Positions 40,763-47,967 of a stretch of DNA of 64,000 nucleotides are shown here, piece after piece; position 1 is the stretch's first letter; the number at the start of each line of letters is the position of its first letter. The notes under the pieces are model-generated. The model searched no databases. It was given only the letters and a program-made list of their open reading frames with translations, and was not told the origin of the DNA. This DNA is from a virus, in IMG/VR virus record IMGVR_UViG_3300037054_000148, positions 124,001 to 188,000 of that record; one strand, 5' to 3'. Position numbers and translations under genes: made by a program.

Positions 40763-41794
40763 TTGAATTTCTGGGCACCGGTATCGCTGAATCAAATTGT
40801 GGGCAACACTAGATCATTGGAGTTGCTTAGAGCGATCCTGGAGAACCGGGATCGTGCTCCCTCCTGCTATGTGTTAGACGGGCTGAATGGAGTCGGGAAG
40901 AACGCCATGGCTAAGCTGTTTCTCCATGAGTTGTTTCCCGATGTCAAACCTAAAGTTGTCCAGCCTGAATTTTTCACACAAACGCTACAACAGGAAGACC
41001 TGGACGAGTATACTTGTCTGATTTGGGATCATGCGGAGCGGCTATCCACCGAACAGGCGGATCAACTTTGCGCTTATTTGGATCGATCAGATGTGAAATC
41101 GGTTTCGGTGTTCCTCTGTGTTAATTACAACAAGGTGCATAAAGGGCTCAGGGCCAGGGCCTTACGAATTCCTTGCTTGAAGCCAAGTCGAGCGGATCTG
41201 GTTGGTCTGCTTGGCTCCATTTGCGCGAGTCACCATCTTAACTTTGAGCTAGAGGCGCTTAACCTCATAGCTGCCCGAAGTTCAGATACCCCTTCACGAG
41301 CTATTCTAGACCTTCAGGCTATTTCAGTGATGGGAGGGGTAACAACTAAGACGGTGTGTAAATTGCAAGTAAATATTGAGGAGCAAGCCATCCAGCTTCT
41401 AACTAATATTGATCATCCGGATATCATGAAAATGGCTAGTTTGATTAAGGATATGCACCCCATGGAGGAGCTTATCGATGCTTTATTTGAAGTATATTCG
41501 ACAGCTTTTTATGATAGTACAAAATCTCTTGGGGTTATTGCCGAAAAACTGAGTAATAATAAAAGGGTGGGAGACATTTTCATTAAATGGAAATCTGTTG
41601 TGGCTCCTCCCTCCTCAGCGTTGTTTATTCTCATAAAAGAACTAGTAGATTCAAGAAAAGCAGTGGAAATGCCAGTTTTCATCTCCTCCCCTTCTCCAAA
41701 AAAGGAGGTCCAACGGGCTCCCATTGCCACGGAGGAAAGTTGGAACAAAATTATTTCTGAAGCGAGTAATATCGGTGATTCTTCAATACGGTGA
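40763..41794 (+). CDS. Clamp-loader-like AAA+ ATPase
   Basis: The gene starts at TTG after GAGGGAG. The 343-residue protein opens like a DNA polymerase III gamma/tau or T4 gp44-type subunit (NFWAPVSLNQIVGNTRSLELL) and has Walker A GLNGVGKNAMAKLF, a Walker B-like CLIWDHAERLS in place of the canonical DExH, sensor-1-like SVFLCVNYN and an arginine-containing segment RARALRIPC. A helical domain follows (AARSSDTPSRAILDLQAI), then a C-terminal collar-like domain. It probably loads a sliding clamp for the phage polymerase, but no clamp gene is recognised here. The Walker B change (WDHAE) is unusual. The end overlaps the NusG-like gene by 20 bases. Confidence 0.7.
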   Translation: MNFWAPVSLNQIVGNTRSLELLRAILENRDRAPSCYVLDGLNGVGKNAMAKLFLHELFPDVKPKVVQPEFFTQTLQQEDLDEYTCLIWDHAERLSTEQADQLCAYLDRSDVKSVSVFLCVNYNKVHKGLRARALRIPCLKPSRADLVGLLGSICASHHLNFELEALNLIAARSSDTPSRAILDLQAISVMGGVTTKTVCKLQVNIEEQAIQLLTNIDHPDIMKMASLIKDMHPMEELIDALFEVYSTAFYDSTKSLGVIAEKLSNNKRVGDIFIKWKSVVAPPSSALFILIKELVDSRKAVEMPVFISSPSPKKEVQRAPIATEESWNKIISEASNIGDSSIR

Positions 41795-42872
41795 TATCAA
41801 AAAGCTCAAAGGACTCAAGTGGTATATCCTTGAAGTCAGATCAGAGCGAACAGTAGAGAACGTAATTCGTCGTGTTGGTAAGACCATGCCTACTATATTT
41901 AAGGACGGAGGGTCTTGTGAGGTGTTTGTTCCGATAGAGGACCGAGATCTCAATTTGTTTAGCCTATCCACCTCCTCCTATGTGTTTCTCCGTTCTGATC
42001 GAAAGAAAGAATTACAGAAGTTCAAAGGGGTCACAGGTGTGGTAGGGATCCTCTGTGAGGGGGAGCAGCAGCGGATTGATAAGGCCCTGATGGTGGAGGA
42101 TGACTACGTTCAGGAATTAATCAAGATGACAGAGGAGAAGTTTATGAAGAGCCCAGAGTCCATACAGGTCGGCTCCTTTGTTCGTATTCTGGATGGTTTG
42201 GATAAAGGGTTCTGTGGGCATGTATCTCGCATAGATCGAGGCTACGCCCTGATCCGGGTTGAGCTTAAAACTAGACAGATGTTCATTGATACTCCTCTGC
42301 ACAATCTCAAAGATTTGAGTTTTGTGCCACCCAACTCAAGAGTGTTTTACTACTCTGACTTAGTGGACGAGTATGTGAAGGATTACAGTGATGAGGCCAT
42401 CATGACCCTAGCTAAGGATTTGGAGTTTGTGATGGAGGTGACTGAACCCCTCCCCTCTGATGAACCAGATGAAAAGAAAGTCAAGTATGGTCGGCAGAAG
42501 ACCGTTACGGCCATGACAAAGAAATTGATATTCAGCGGCATCAAAGACCCAAAGGTCATAATTAAAGAAGCATTGGCAGCCATTGAATCAAGTGACATCA
42601 AAAAACCGAAGAGTGCGTTTATCTTCTATTCAATCCTTAAACAGGCCATCATGGAGACCCTGTTCAAAGATGATAGTAGGATCAAAACTTATAAAGATGT
42701 GGTCAAGTATTACGGGGATTCTTACCGTTTTTCTCCAAAAATGATCGCTGAATTGGATGAACATTCGATCCTATCTCCAAAAAGCGAGACCTCGGATAAA
42801 TCGAATCAGCACTCTACAGTAATAAAAATCAAACTGACCAAGGAGTCAAAATGTCAAACACCACCGGAATAG
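41775..42872 (+). CDS. NusG-like transcription factor with C-terminal extension
   Basis: An upstream in-frame ATG (41724) is inside the previous gene; the GTG at 41775 gives the better start (365 residues). Residues about 12-115 look like an NGN domain: LKWYILEVRSERTVENVIRR, the CEVFVPIEDRD strand, and FKGVTGVVGIL. Next is a KOW motif (QVGSFVRILDGLDKGFCGHV). Host NusG is about 180 residues, so about 190 are added at the end, helical and Lys-rich. Such a factor would bind RNA polymerase and change pausing or termination, as RfaH- and NusG-type proteins do. It overlaps both neighbours (clamp-loader and actin-like genes). Identification rests on the NGN-KOW order. Confidence 0.7.
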   Translation: MILQYGDIKKLKGLKWYILEVRSERTVENVIRRVGKTMPTIFKDGGSCEVFVPIEDRDLNLFSLSTSSYVFLRSDRKKELQKFKGVTGVVGILCEGEQQRIDKALMVEDDYVQELIKMTEEKFMKSPESIQVGSFVRILDGLDKGFCGHVSRIDRGYALIRVELKTRQMFIDTPLHNLKDLSFVPPNSRVFYYSDLVDEYVKDYSDEAIMTLAKDLEFVMEVTEPLPSDEPDEKKVKYGRQKTVTAMTKKLIFSGIKDPKVIIKEALAAIESSDIKKPKSAFIFYSILKQAIMETLFKDDSRIKTYKDVVKYYGDSYRFSPKMIAELDEHSILSPKSETSDKSNQHSTVIKIKLTKESKCQTPPE

Positions 42873-43933
42873 GATTAGATATTGGTACCGCTTACATCGT
42901 CTCTGCCAAATCTGACATCGACAATAAAGTCAAAATTAGCTCGGTAAGGGACTGCTTTCTTGCTCTCCCTCTGGATCAATCTCCCGCATTGGAGATTGCG
43001 GGAGTGGAGTTCATTGAGGGTGCAGAGGAGGTCTATGTGGTCGGTAACGATGCGATCAATTTGATTGGTGTCCTCGGAGGGGAGCTACGCCGTCCTCTCA
43101 GCAAGGGCTTTATCAGTCCCAAGGAAGAAGATGGGAAGGAGATACTTCAACTCATCCTTCAGCAGATCCTTGGAAAGCCCCAGGTTCCGGGGGAGCTTGT
43201 GGCTTTCTCAGTACCTGGGCCTATTTTTGACGTTGAATCCACGGTCGCCCCTAAACCCAGCCATGATTCCTCTCTGACCTTCCATACCAGCTTCTTCAAG
43301 AATCTGATCACCGATCTGGGTTATACGGCCCGTCCGGTCAACGAAGCGGTAGCAGTCTGCTTCAATGAAACCGTGGTCCCCAAGAACCCATCTGAAACCC
43401 CCCTAACCGGACTCTCAATTTCGTTTGGTGCTGGCACTACAAATTTGGCCTTAACATTCAAATCTATTCCTGTTAAGTGCTTTGCTCTTCCCTTCGGCGG
43501 AGATTATGTAGACCAGATGGCAGCCAAGGCCACTGATTCCACACTTTCTCATGTAACTTTGTTGAAAGAACGTGGTGTTGATTTGATGACTGGACTCGTA
43601 ACAACCAAGGGTGAGTTTGACGATACCCAGACTGAACGTCAGGCCGAAGCAATTGCAGTCGCCTATGCAGACCTAATCACTAAATTGGTCAACGCCACCA
43701 ATAAATTCTTCAGCTTCAATGAGAATCGTGTGGAAATCCCTGATACTATTCCGGTCATCCTGGCGGGTGGGACTACTAAGGCCCCCAATTTCATGAAACT
43801 TTTCAATAAAATTTTCATGGAGAATCTTGATGTGAGATTCAAAGTTTCAGAGGCAAGGCTGTCCGCAACTCCTTTGGATGCTACGGCCAGTGGCTGCTTG
43901 AACTTCGTCCGGATCCTTCAGAAAAGAGGCTAA
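42851..43933 (+). CDS. Actin-like ATPase (ParM/MreB-type fold)
   Basis: The 360-residue protein shows the sequence marks of the actin/Hsp70 superfamily: phosphate-1 motif GIGLDIGTAYIVSA near residue 6, phosphate-2 motif LSISFGAGTTNLALTF near 188, and the adenosine motif IPVILAGGTTKAPNFMKLF near 300. It starts after AAGGAG, overlapping the NusG-like gene by 22 bases. Phage and plasmid relatives form filaments that move DNA or organise a membrane-bound structure. The next gene encodes a membrane-anchored coiled-coil protein, which might be its partner. The exact subfamily cannot be set without alignment. Confidence 0.7.
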   Translation: MSNTTGIGLDIGTAYIVSAKSDIDNKVKISSVRDCFLALPLDQSPALEIAGVEFIEGAEEVYVVGNDAINLIGVLGGELRRPLSKGFISPKEEDGKEILQLILQQILGKPQVPGELVAFSVPGPIFDVESTVAPKPSHDSSLTFHTSFFKNLITDLGYTARPVNEAVAVCFNETVVPKNPSETPLTGLSISFGAGTTNLALTFKSIPVKCFALPFGGDYVDQMAAKATDSTLSHVTLLKERGVDLMTGLVTTKGEFDDTQTERQAEAIAVAYADLITKLVNATNKFFSFNENRVEIPDTIPVILAGGTTKAPNFMKLFNKIFMENLDVRFKVSEARLSATPLDATASGCLNFVRILQKRG

Positions 43934-43985
43934 TCGGAGTAGTGGGCTACCCGTTTCTCTGTTTGTAGCGGAACAGGTAACTCTC

Positions 43986-44873
43986 ATGAATGACGATAAA
44001 GCTCTCCTTAATTCAGTCCCAGCATTGGTCCCAGCCCCAGCGGTTACCCCGCTCCCCGTGGCCCCCCCGAGACTTCAAATGCCCACCATTAATTTCAGTG
44101 GTGGGCATTTTATCATAATGCTCATAGCCATTGGAATCACATGGTGGGTGACTAAACGCAATCTCCCTACTCAAGCCATCGCTCAGACTCAGATGGCTCA
44201 ATTCCAAGCCCTTTCTGATAAAGTTGACCAACTAGCCGGTCACGTAGTCACACAATCTGACCTTGAAGACAAGGTTAAGGCTCAGATGGGATCAGCCTTC
44301 TCCGCAGCGGTAGCCAAACAGGATGGAACCCTCACTAATCTTGCCACAGCAGTTGGGCAAATCCAGGGGCAATTATCAGCTATGGGTCAGACCACGGTAC
44401 AGAAAACACCTACCGGAGGCTTCAGCACCACTCTGAATCAGGATAGAGGGGCAGCCCCCCCGCTTACCAGTGTAAATCTCACATATGATCCGACCTCCTC
44501 TGGGCTTAAAAGTCAGTGGGATAATCATACTGAAAAATTTACAGCAAGTTATGGAGAGTGGAGAACTAGCGGGGATGGCGCGAGAGCGGCACTTACACTG
44601 TCTAGGGATGTGTATAACGGCTCAGTGAAAGTTGGAACTGAACAGATCCCCCTAGTCAACGGAGACGCCTATTTCAGTCAATCTGATATTGCTCGAACTG
44701 CTCCAACACCAAAGTATACGTTTATGATTGGATCCAGTTATGATATGCAAACAGGGAAACCCCACCTGAGTGGTCTGATCGGAAAGCAGTTCTCCCCAGT
44801 ATCTGGGATTGCTACCGGCTATGTGAATAACGGATGGACAGTCCTTTATACCTATAGGTTTGGCACGAAATAG
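43986..44873 (+). CDS. Membrane-anchored coiled-coil protein
   Basis: The 295-residue protein has a proline-rich N terminus (LVPAPAVTPLPVAPP), a transmembrane segment (GHFIIMLIAIGITWWVT, about residues 40-56), a helical region with coiled-coil spacing (about 64-135), and a C-terminal beta-rich domain (TASYGEWRTSGDGARAALTLS, NNGWTVLYTYRF) ending in an aromatic strand. It starts 52 bp after the actin-like gene. A membrane anchor with an extended helix and a beta domain could hold or connect filaments, phage particles or the cell wall. I do not know the family. Confidence 0.6.
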   Translation: MNDDKALLNSVPALVPAPAVTPLPVAPPRLQMPTINFSGGHFIIMLIAIGITWWVTKRNLPTQAIAQTQMAQFQALSDKVDQLAGHVVTQSDLEDKVKAQMGSAFSAAVAKQDGTLTNLATAVGQIQGQLSAMGQTTVQKTPTGGFSTTLNQDRGAAPPLTSVNLTYDPTSSGLKSQWDNHTEKFTASYGEWRTSGDGARAALTLSRDVYNGSVKVGTEQIPLVNGDAYFSQSDIARTAPTPKYTFMIGSSYDMQTGKPHLSGLIGKQFSPVSGIATGYVNNGWTVLYTYRFGTK

Positions 44874-44912
44874 TGTATTTTTAACACTGAGTCAGAATCG
44901 TAGTTTTATGCG

Positions 44913-44987
44913 AGTTCCTCAACAACATAAAAGTAAATTTTGGCCTTAATAAACTGAATATTCAGTACCTAGAATAGGTGAGGAACT
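44913..44987. repeat. Inverted repeat with internal palindrome, intergenic
   Basis: AGTTCCTCA (44913-44921) is the exact reverse complement of TGAGGAACT (44979-44987). Between them is a perfect 12-bp palindrome CTGAATATTCAG (44954-44965). The 145-bp gap 44874-45018 carries no gene. The arms could form a large stem-loop, a binding site, or a transcription-control region. A short T-rich run follows at 44993. Confidence 0.6.
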
Positions 44988-45018
44988 TCCCCCTTTTTGA
45001 TATCATAGGAGACGCAAC

Positions 45019-45525
45019 ATGGCAGCACCCATCAATGCAACTGGAGTGACTGGAGCAACCGGAGCAACTGCTCCTCCCCTCCCCCCCATCACTATTGTAA
45101 TCAACAAGGCACAGTTTGAGGCGGCGGTCCAGCAGTATCTCAACTTATCCCCCGCAAAGGCAGAGTTGGATGTCATCAAGTCGTTGAGTTGGCCGTCCTG
45201 CTGCACCCCCCCAGCCCTTTGGACTACTATGGCAGATGTGGAGACCCTGATTGCCTTGGTCGCCTCAGCTTGTGAGTTGGCAAAGACGGCTATCCTGAAA
45301 CAGTATGACCCTGCGGGAACCTTGGGAAACAAGATTGACAACGAGATCGTACTCGCTGTGGCAGTGCAGATTGTGGGTCAGGCCATTTCCTTTGGTGGCA
45401 TTTTCGGGGTACTGGCCGAGCATCTGAAAGAGGGGCTCCTCTCTATGCTGGTAAGCGTCTGGGTAGACCAGCAGCCCACAAACTGGGTTTCGCTGGCAGA
45501 AAAAATTCTCGGCCTCAGTCTCTAA
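45019..45525 (+). CDS. Hypothetical protein with Gly-Ala-Thr N terminus
   Basis: The 168-residue protein starts after AGGAGACG. Its N-terminal GVTGATGATAPPLPP resembles a short collagen-like or flexible lead. The rest is alpha-helical and hydrophobic in places (VLAVAVQIVGQAISFGGIF), with one pair of cysteines (PSCCTPPAL). No family is recognised. It may be a virion-associated or membrane-associated protein, but there is not enough to choose. Confidence 0.55.
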   Translation: MAAPINATGVTGATGATAPPLPPITIVINKAQFEAAVQQYLNLSPAKAELDVIKSLSWPSCCTPPALWTTMADVETLIALVASACELAKTAILKQYDPAGTLGNKIDNEIVLAVAVQIVGQAISFGGIFGVLAEHLKEGLLSMLVSVWVDQQPTNWVSLAEKILGLSL

Positions 45526-45536
45526 TCGAGGTCAAT

Positions 45537-45812
45537 GTGTGCCTTCTTGCTAAAATCGGAGATCATGAATACCTGGCCTTTTTTAAGCCAGTGCATGGCA
45601 GCACCGACTACAGCGGGAGAATAGAACTCCGAGACTCCACCTTTCAAACTATCCCTCTTGATTCTCTACTCGGCCCCATTGGTAGTATCCTGGTTAAGGA
45701 TCCCGCTGAGGCCGATTGGCATGAAATGTCTATAGAAGATTTAAAACAACTGGCCAAGGATTCTATGGCGAAATCTCTCGTCGGCCTGCAAAGTCTTTCG
45801 AAGCAGTCATGA
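45537..45812 (+). CDS. Small hypothetical protein
   Basis: The 91-residue protein starts at GTG after CGAGG. It is mixed alpha/beta with one aromatic strand (HEYLAFFKPVHGSTDYSGRI) and an acidic helical end (HEMSIEDLKQLAKDSM). No motif is recognised. Spacing and direction fit the surrounding operon. Confidence 0.5.
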   Translation: MCLLAKIGDHEYLAFFKPVHGSTDYSGRIELRDSTFQTIPLDSLLGPIGSILVKDPAEADWHEMSIEDLKQLAKDSMAKSLVGLQSLSKQS

Positions 45813-45851
45813 CAAAACGCAGTATTAGTAGAGCAGGTAGAAGGAGTTTGG

Positions 45852-46097
45852 GTGGGTGTCTTGAGCCTTAGTAAGTTAGACCGTATTGAACCGAAGGGCG
45901 GGACACGCTCCACATATGAGAAGAGGGCACCGGCAGGTTCCAAGGCAATTCCGTGCTGTCTCCAATGTAGGGCACCCTTTGACTTGGCAGAATTGTCTAT
46001 GGTAGATCAGATGGACGCCCTGGACGGTGTTTTGATTTGTGAAGATTGCAAGAAAGAGAACAAACTTTCTGAGCAAAAGCATCACCATTTCGAGTAA
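45852..46097 (+). CDS. Small zinc-ribbon-like protein
   Basis: The 81-residue protein starts at GTG after AAGGAG with 5-base spacing. It has two CxxC pairs (CCLQCRAPF and CEDCKKE) about 28 residues apart, fitting a treble-clef or zinc-ribbon domain, like DksA/TraR-type proteins, and a His-rich end. The DksA-like acidic coiled-coil tip is absent. A nucleic-acid or RNA polymerase role is possible but not shown. Confidence 0.6.
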   Translation: MGVLSLSKLDRIEPKGGTRSTYEKRAPAGSKAIPCCLQCRAPFDLAELSMVDQMDALDGVLICEDCKKENKLSEQKHHHFE

Positions 46098-46151
46098 TAC
46101 ATAACATACCAGCGGAATCCTCCGCACCCCGTTAACTCAAAGGAGAGTCCT

Positions 46152-46358
46152 ATGACCACCAAGCCCGATGTAACCTCAGTCATCAGAGGAGAGTTCGCCA
46201 AGACCGACACGCTCACCGTCAAGCAGATCAGAGCCATCAGTCCCGAACTCGACAACGCCAATCTCGTTCGCAAGGGGTTCAAGGCCCTGATTGCCGAGAA
46301 TCTCTGCACTCTGGAGGGCAGCAAGCGCGGATCCAAATACGTCCGCAAGCAGTCCTAA
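46152..46358 (+). CDS. Small winged-helix-like protein
   Basis: The 68-residue protein starts after AAAGGAG. Its pattern (VKQIRAISPELDNANLVRKGFKALIAENLC, then a strand-turn KRGSKYVRK) resembles a small winged helix with a DNA-contacting wing. It is basic. A strong terminator follows, so it ends a transcription unit. It could be a regulator, but the family was not identified. Confidence 0.6.
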   Translation: MTTKPDVTSVIRGEFAKTDTLTVKQIRAISPELDNANLVRKGFKALIAENLCTLEGSKRGSKYVRKQS

Positions 46359-46393
46359 CCAGACCCCAAGAGCACAGCAAGTTGATGAGTAGA

Positions 46394-46421
46394 CCGAGGC
46401 TTAAATGAGCCTCGGTTTTTT
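46394..46421 (+). terminator. Rho-independent terminator
   Basis: CCGAGGCT and AGCCTCGG form an 8-bp GC-rich stem with a TAAATG loop, followed by six T residues. It is the clearest factor-independent terminator in this region. Confidence 0.95.
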
Positions 46422-46438
46422 ATTGCTGGACTTTTTGT

Positions 46439-46453
46439 CCCTCCTGTAGAGGG
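46439..46453 (+). promoter_or_regulatory. Short leader hairpin overlapping a ribosome site
   Basis: CCCTC-CTGTA-GAGGG can fold just before the ATG at 46461, and its 3' arm GAGGG is the ribosome binding site. Folding would hide it. Confidence 0.45.
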
Positions 46454-46460
46454 GGTAGCC

Positions 46461-47246
46461 ATGCGACCCATATGTTTTGCCCTAGTGATGGGGTTGGTAT
46501 TAATGGTAAATTGCGGGAGGACACCTCCCCCCATAAAGACGGTGGCCCCCGTTCCGGCTGAAACAACCATTCGGACTAAGGTAGAGGAACAGGCCGTTTC
46601 TAAATCAGTGGCGAAAGCTGTCCAGCAGTCTCATCTTAAGATAGCAGCCACTCCTAAACCACCTCCTAAACCCCCTGAGAAGGAAGCAATGGATACTTTG
46701 GAAGTGGAAACTGACACCTCTGTTTGGACAGTGGGGAAGACGGGGATCATTACAGTGGTGATCGCTGAGCCGGAACTAGTAGCGGACGCCTCTCATTCGA
46801 ATGAGATTGGCATCGGGTCCACTTTGGTGCCTATCTCCGCATACTATCTCGTAGCCCTCGAAGGAGCCCTTCCAGGGCAGTTTGATATCGCTCCCGCCCC
46901 AGGACAGCAGGAAAAGCAACACAGGGCTCCAAAGGGCTATCCGGCCACTTGGCGATACGAAATCACACCGCTTCGCAAGGGGAAGGTGGACCTTCTCTTC
47001 ACCCTGAAAATTTTTGCGGAGAATGATACGGCTGGGACAGCCATCGCTACCCGTCCCCTTCATCTGGATGTTACCTCAAAATTTCCCTCTTCATTTTTAT
47101 TCAGTCTGAACCACACTATTACCAACGGCCCCGGCTGGGGAGCAGTATTAGGAGTTGTGGCCGCCCTCATCACAGCGTTGGCATATTCAACGTGGTGGAG
47201 AAGTAGGCGCAAAAGTCGTAAAAAGCAAATCGTTTCGAAGGACTGA
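46461..47246 (+). CDS. Exported/membrane protein with C-terminal span
   Basis: The 261-residue protein has a signal-peptide-like start (MRPICFALVMGLVLMVNCG), although the lipobox is poor (MVNC). A proline/lysine-rich linker (about residues 25-80) and a beta-rich domain follow (LEVETDTSVWTVGKTGIITVVIAEPEL). At the end is a transmembrane segment (GWGAVLGVVAALITALAYSTWW) with a basic tail. It may be anchored at both ends, or processed and anchored at the C terminus. Phage spanins have one such end, but the domain layout here does not match, so the role is open. Confidence 0.6.
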   Translation: MRPICFALVMGLVLMVNCGRTPPPIKTVAPVPAETTIRTKVEEQAVSKSVAKAVQQSHLKIAATPKPPPKPPEKEAMDTLEVETDTSVWTVGKTGIITVVIAEPELVADASHSNEIGIGSTLVPISAYYLVALEGALPGQFDIAPAPGQQEKQHRAPKGYPATWRYEITPLRKGKVDLLFTLKIFAENDTAGTAIATRPLHLDVTSKFPSSFLFSLNHTITNGPGWGAVLGVVAALITALAYSTWWRSRRKSRKKQIVSKD

Positions 47247-47291
47247 AACCAGCTAGTTTACCACTACCAGCTTCTCTTGAAAGGGGACACA

Positions 47292-47519
47292 ATGGACACC
47301 GTGAAACAGTCTTGTCAGGTGTTGGATCGCATCCTACGTCAGGGTGGGGTGATCGATGAATCTGCGTTACCCTATGATAACGACTTGCTTATGTACAGAC
47401 TAACCCAGAGAAAGTTCATTCAGCCTACCGCTACGTATGACAGCGGGGAACGCATTTTTGCCATAACCGACAAGGGCATTGCAGAATTGGAGCGTCACCC
47501 CAGTCATGCCGGGAACTGA
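47292..47519 (+). CDS. Small hypothetical protein, winged-helix-like
   Basis: The ATG at 47292 has AAAGGGG upstream and is preferred over the TTG at 47277. The 75-residue protein has a helix-rich start (SCQVLDRILRQGG) and a turn-strand end (TYDSGERIFAITDKGIAEL) that resembles a small winged-helix fold. No direct match is recognised. It is coupled to the next gene. Confidence 0.55.
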   Translation: MDTVKQSCQVLDRILRQGGVIDESALPYDNDLLMYRLTQRKFIQPTATYDSGERIFAITDKGIAELERHPSHAGN

Positions 47520-47520
47520 T

Positions 47521-47793
47521 ATGTTTCCCGTTGACTACCGCATCCACCAGTTGGAATTGCGTGTCAACGGCTGGTTGTTCCCCCATGTATGGCTGGCTAT
47601 TTATTCATTTGATAAAGTCGTGAAGTATGCTCTGATGGTTGAAGACCCCACCTTTGGCAGATTCGAATTATCAAGTAATATGGTAGTAGAATGGAAGACC
47701 AAAGGACGATGGTATCAGACTAAGCCGCAGTTTGTGATTAATCACCTACTCGCTAAAGGAGCGTACGATGACGCAGAGGCCCAAGAAGGTTGA
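47521..47793 (+). CDS. Small hypothetical protein
   Basis: The most likely start is the ATG at 47521, one base after the previous stop; the ATG at 47506 is also possible. The 90-residue protein is beta-rich with many aromatics (RVNGWLFPHVWLAIYSFDKVVKYALMVED). No motif is recognised. Its end overlaps the next start by 26 bases. Confidence 0.5.
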   Translation: MFPVDYRIHQLELRVNGWLFPHVWLAIYSFDKVVKYALMVEDPTFGRFELSSNMVVEWKTKGRWYQTKPQFVINHLLAKGAYDDAEAQEG

Positions 47794-47947
47794 AGATATT
47801 GAAGACCAGATGGACGCAGCGATTGATCAAAAAGATCATAAGGAAATGAGAAAGTGCCGCCATGGGATCAGCAAACATATCGAATCCAGCGTTAAGCTCA
47901 GGATTTCTGATGAGGTGGAAGATCCCCCATCCTGGAAATACGAGTAA
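47768..47947 (+). CDS. Small acidic/basic hypothetical protein
   Basis: This 59-residue frame starts after AAAGGAG with 7-base spacing, inside the end of the previous gene. It is highly charged and helical (KVEDIEDQMDAAIDQKDHKEMRK), with no hydrophobic core, and ends just before the helicase gene. No family is recognised. Good ribosome site and overlap support translation. Confidence 0.55.
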   Translation: MTQRPKKVEDIEDQMDAAIDQKDHKEMRKCRHGISKHIESSVKLRISDEVEDPPSWKYE

Positions 47948-47967
47948 TACGTAAGGTGAGGGTCGGC

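Noticed and set aside
45809-45872. A 20-codon frame between two small genes
   Set aside because: It is short, has no clear ribosome site of its own, and overlaps the ribosome site and start of the next gene.
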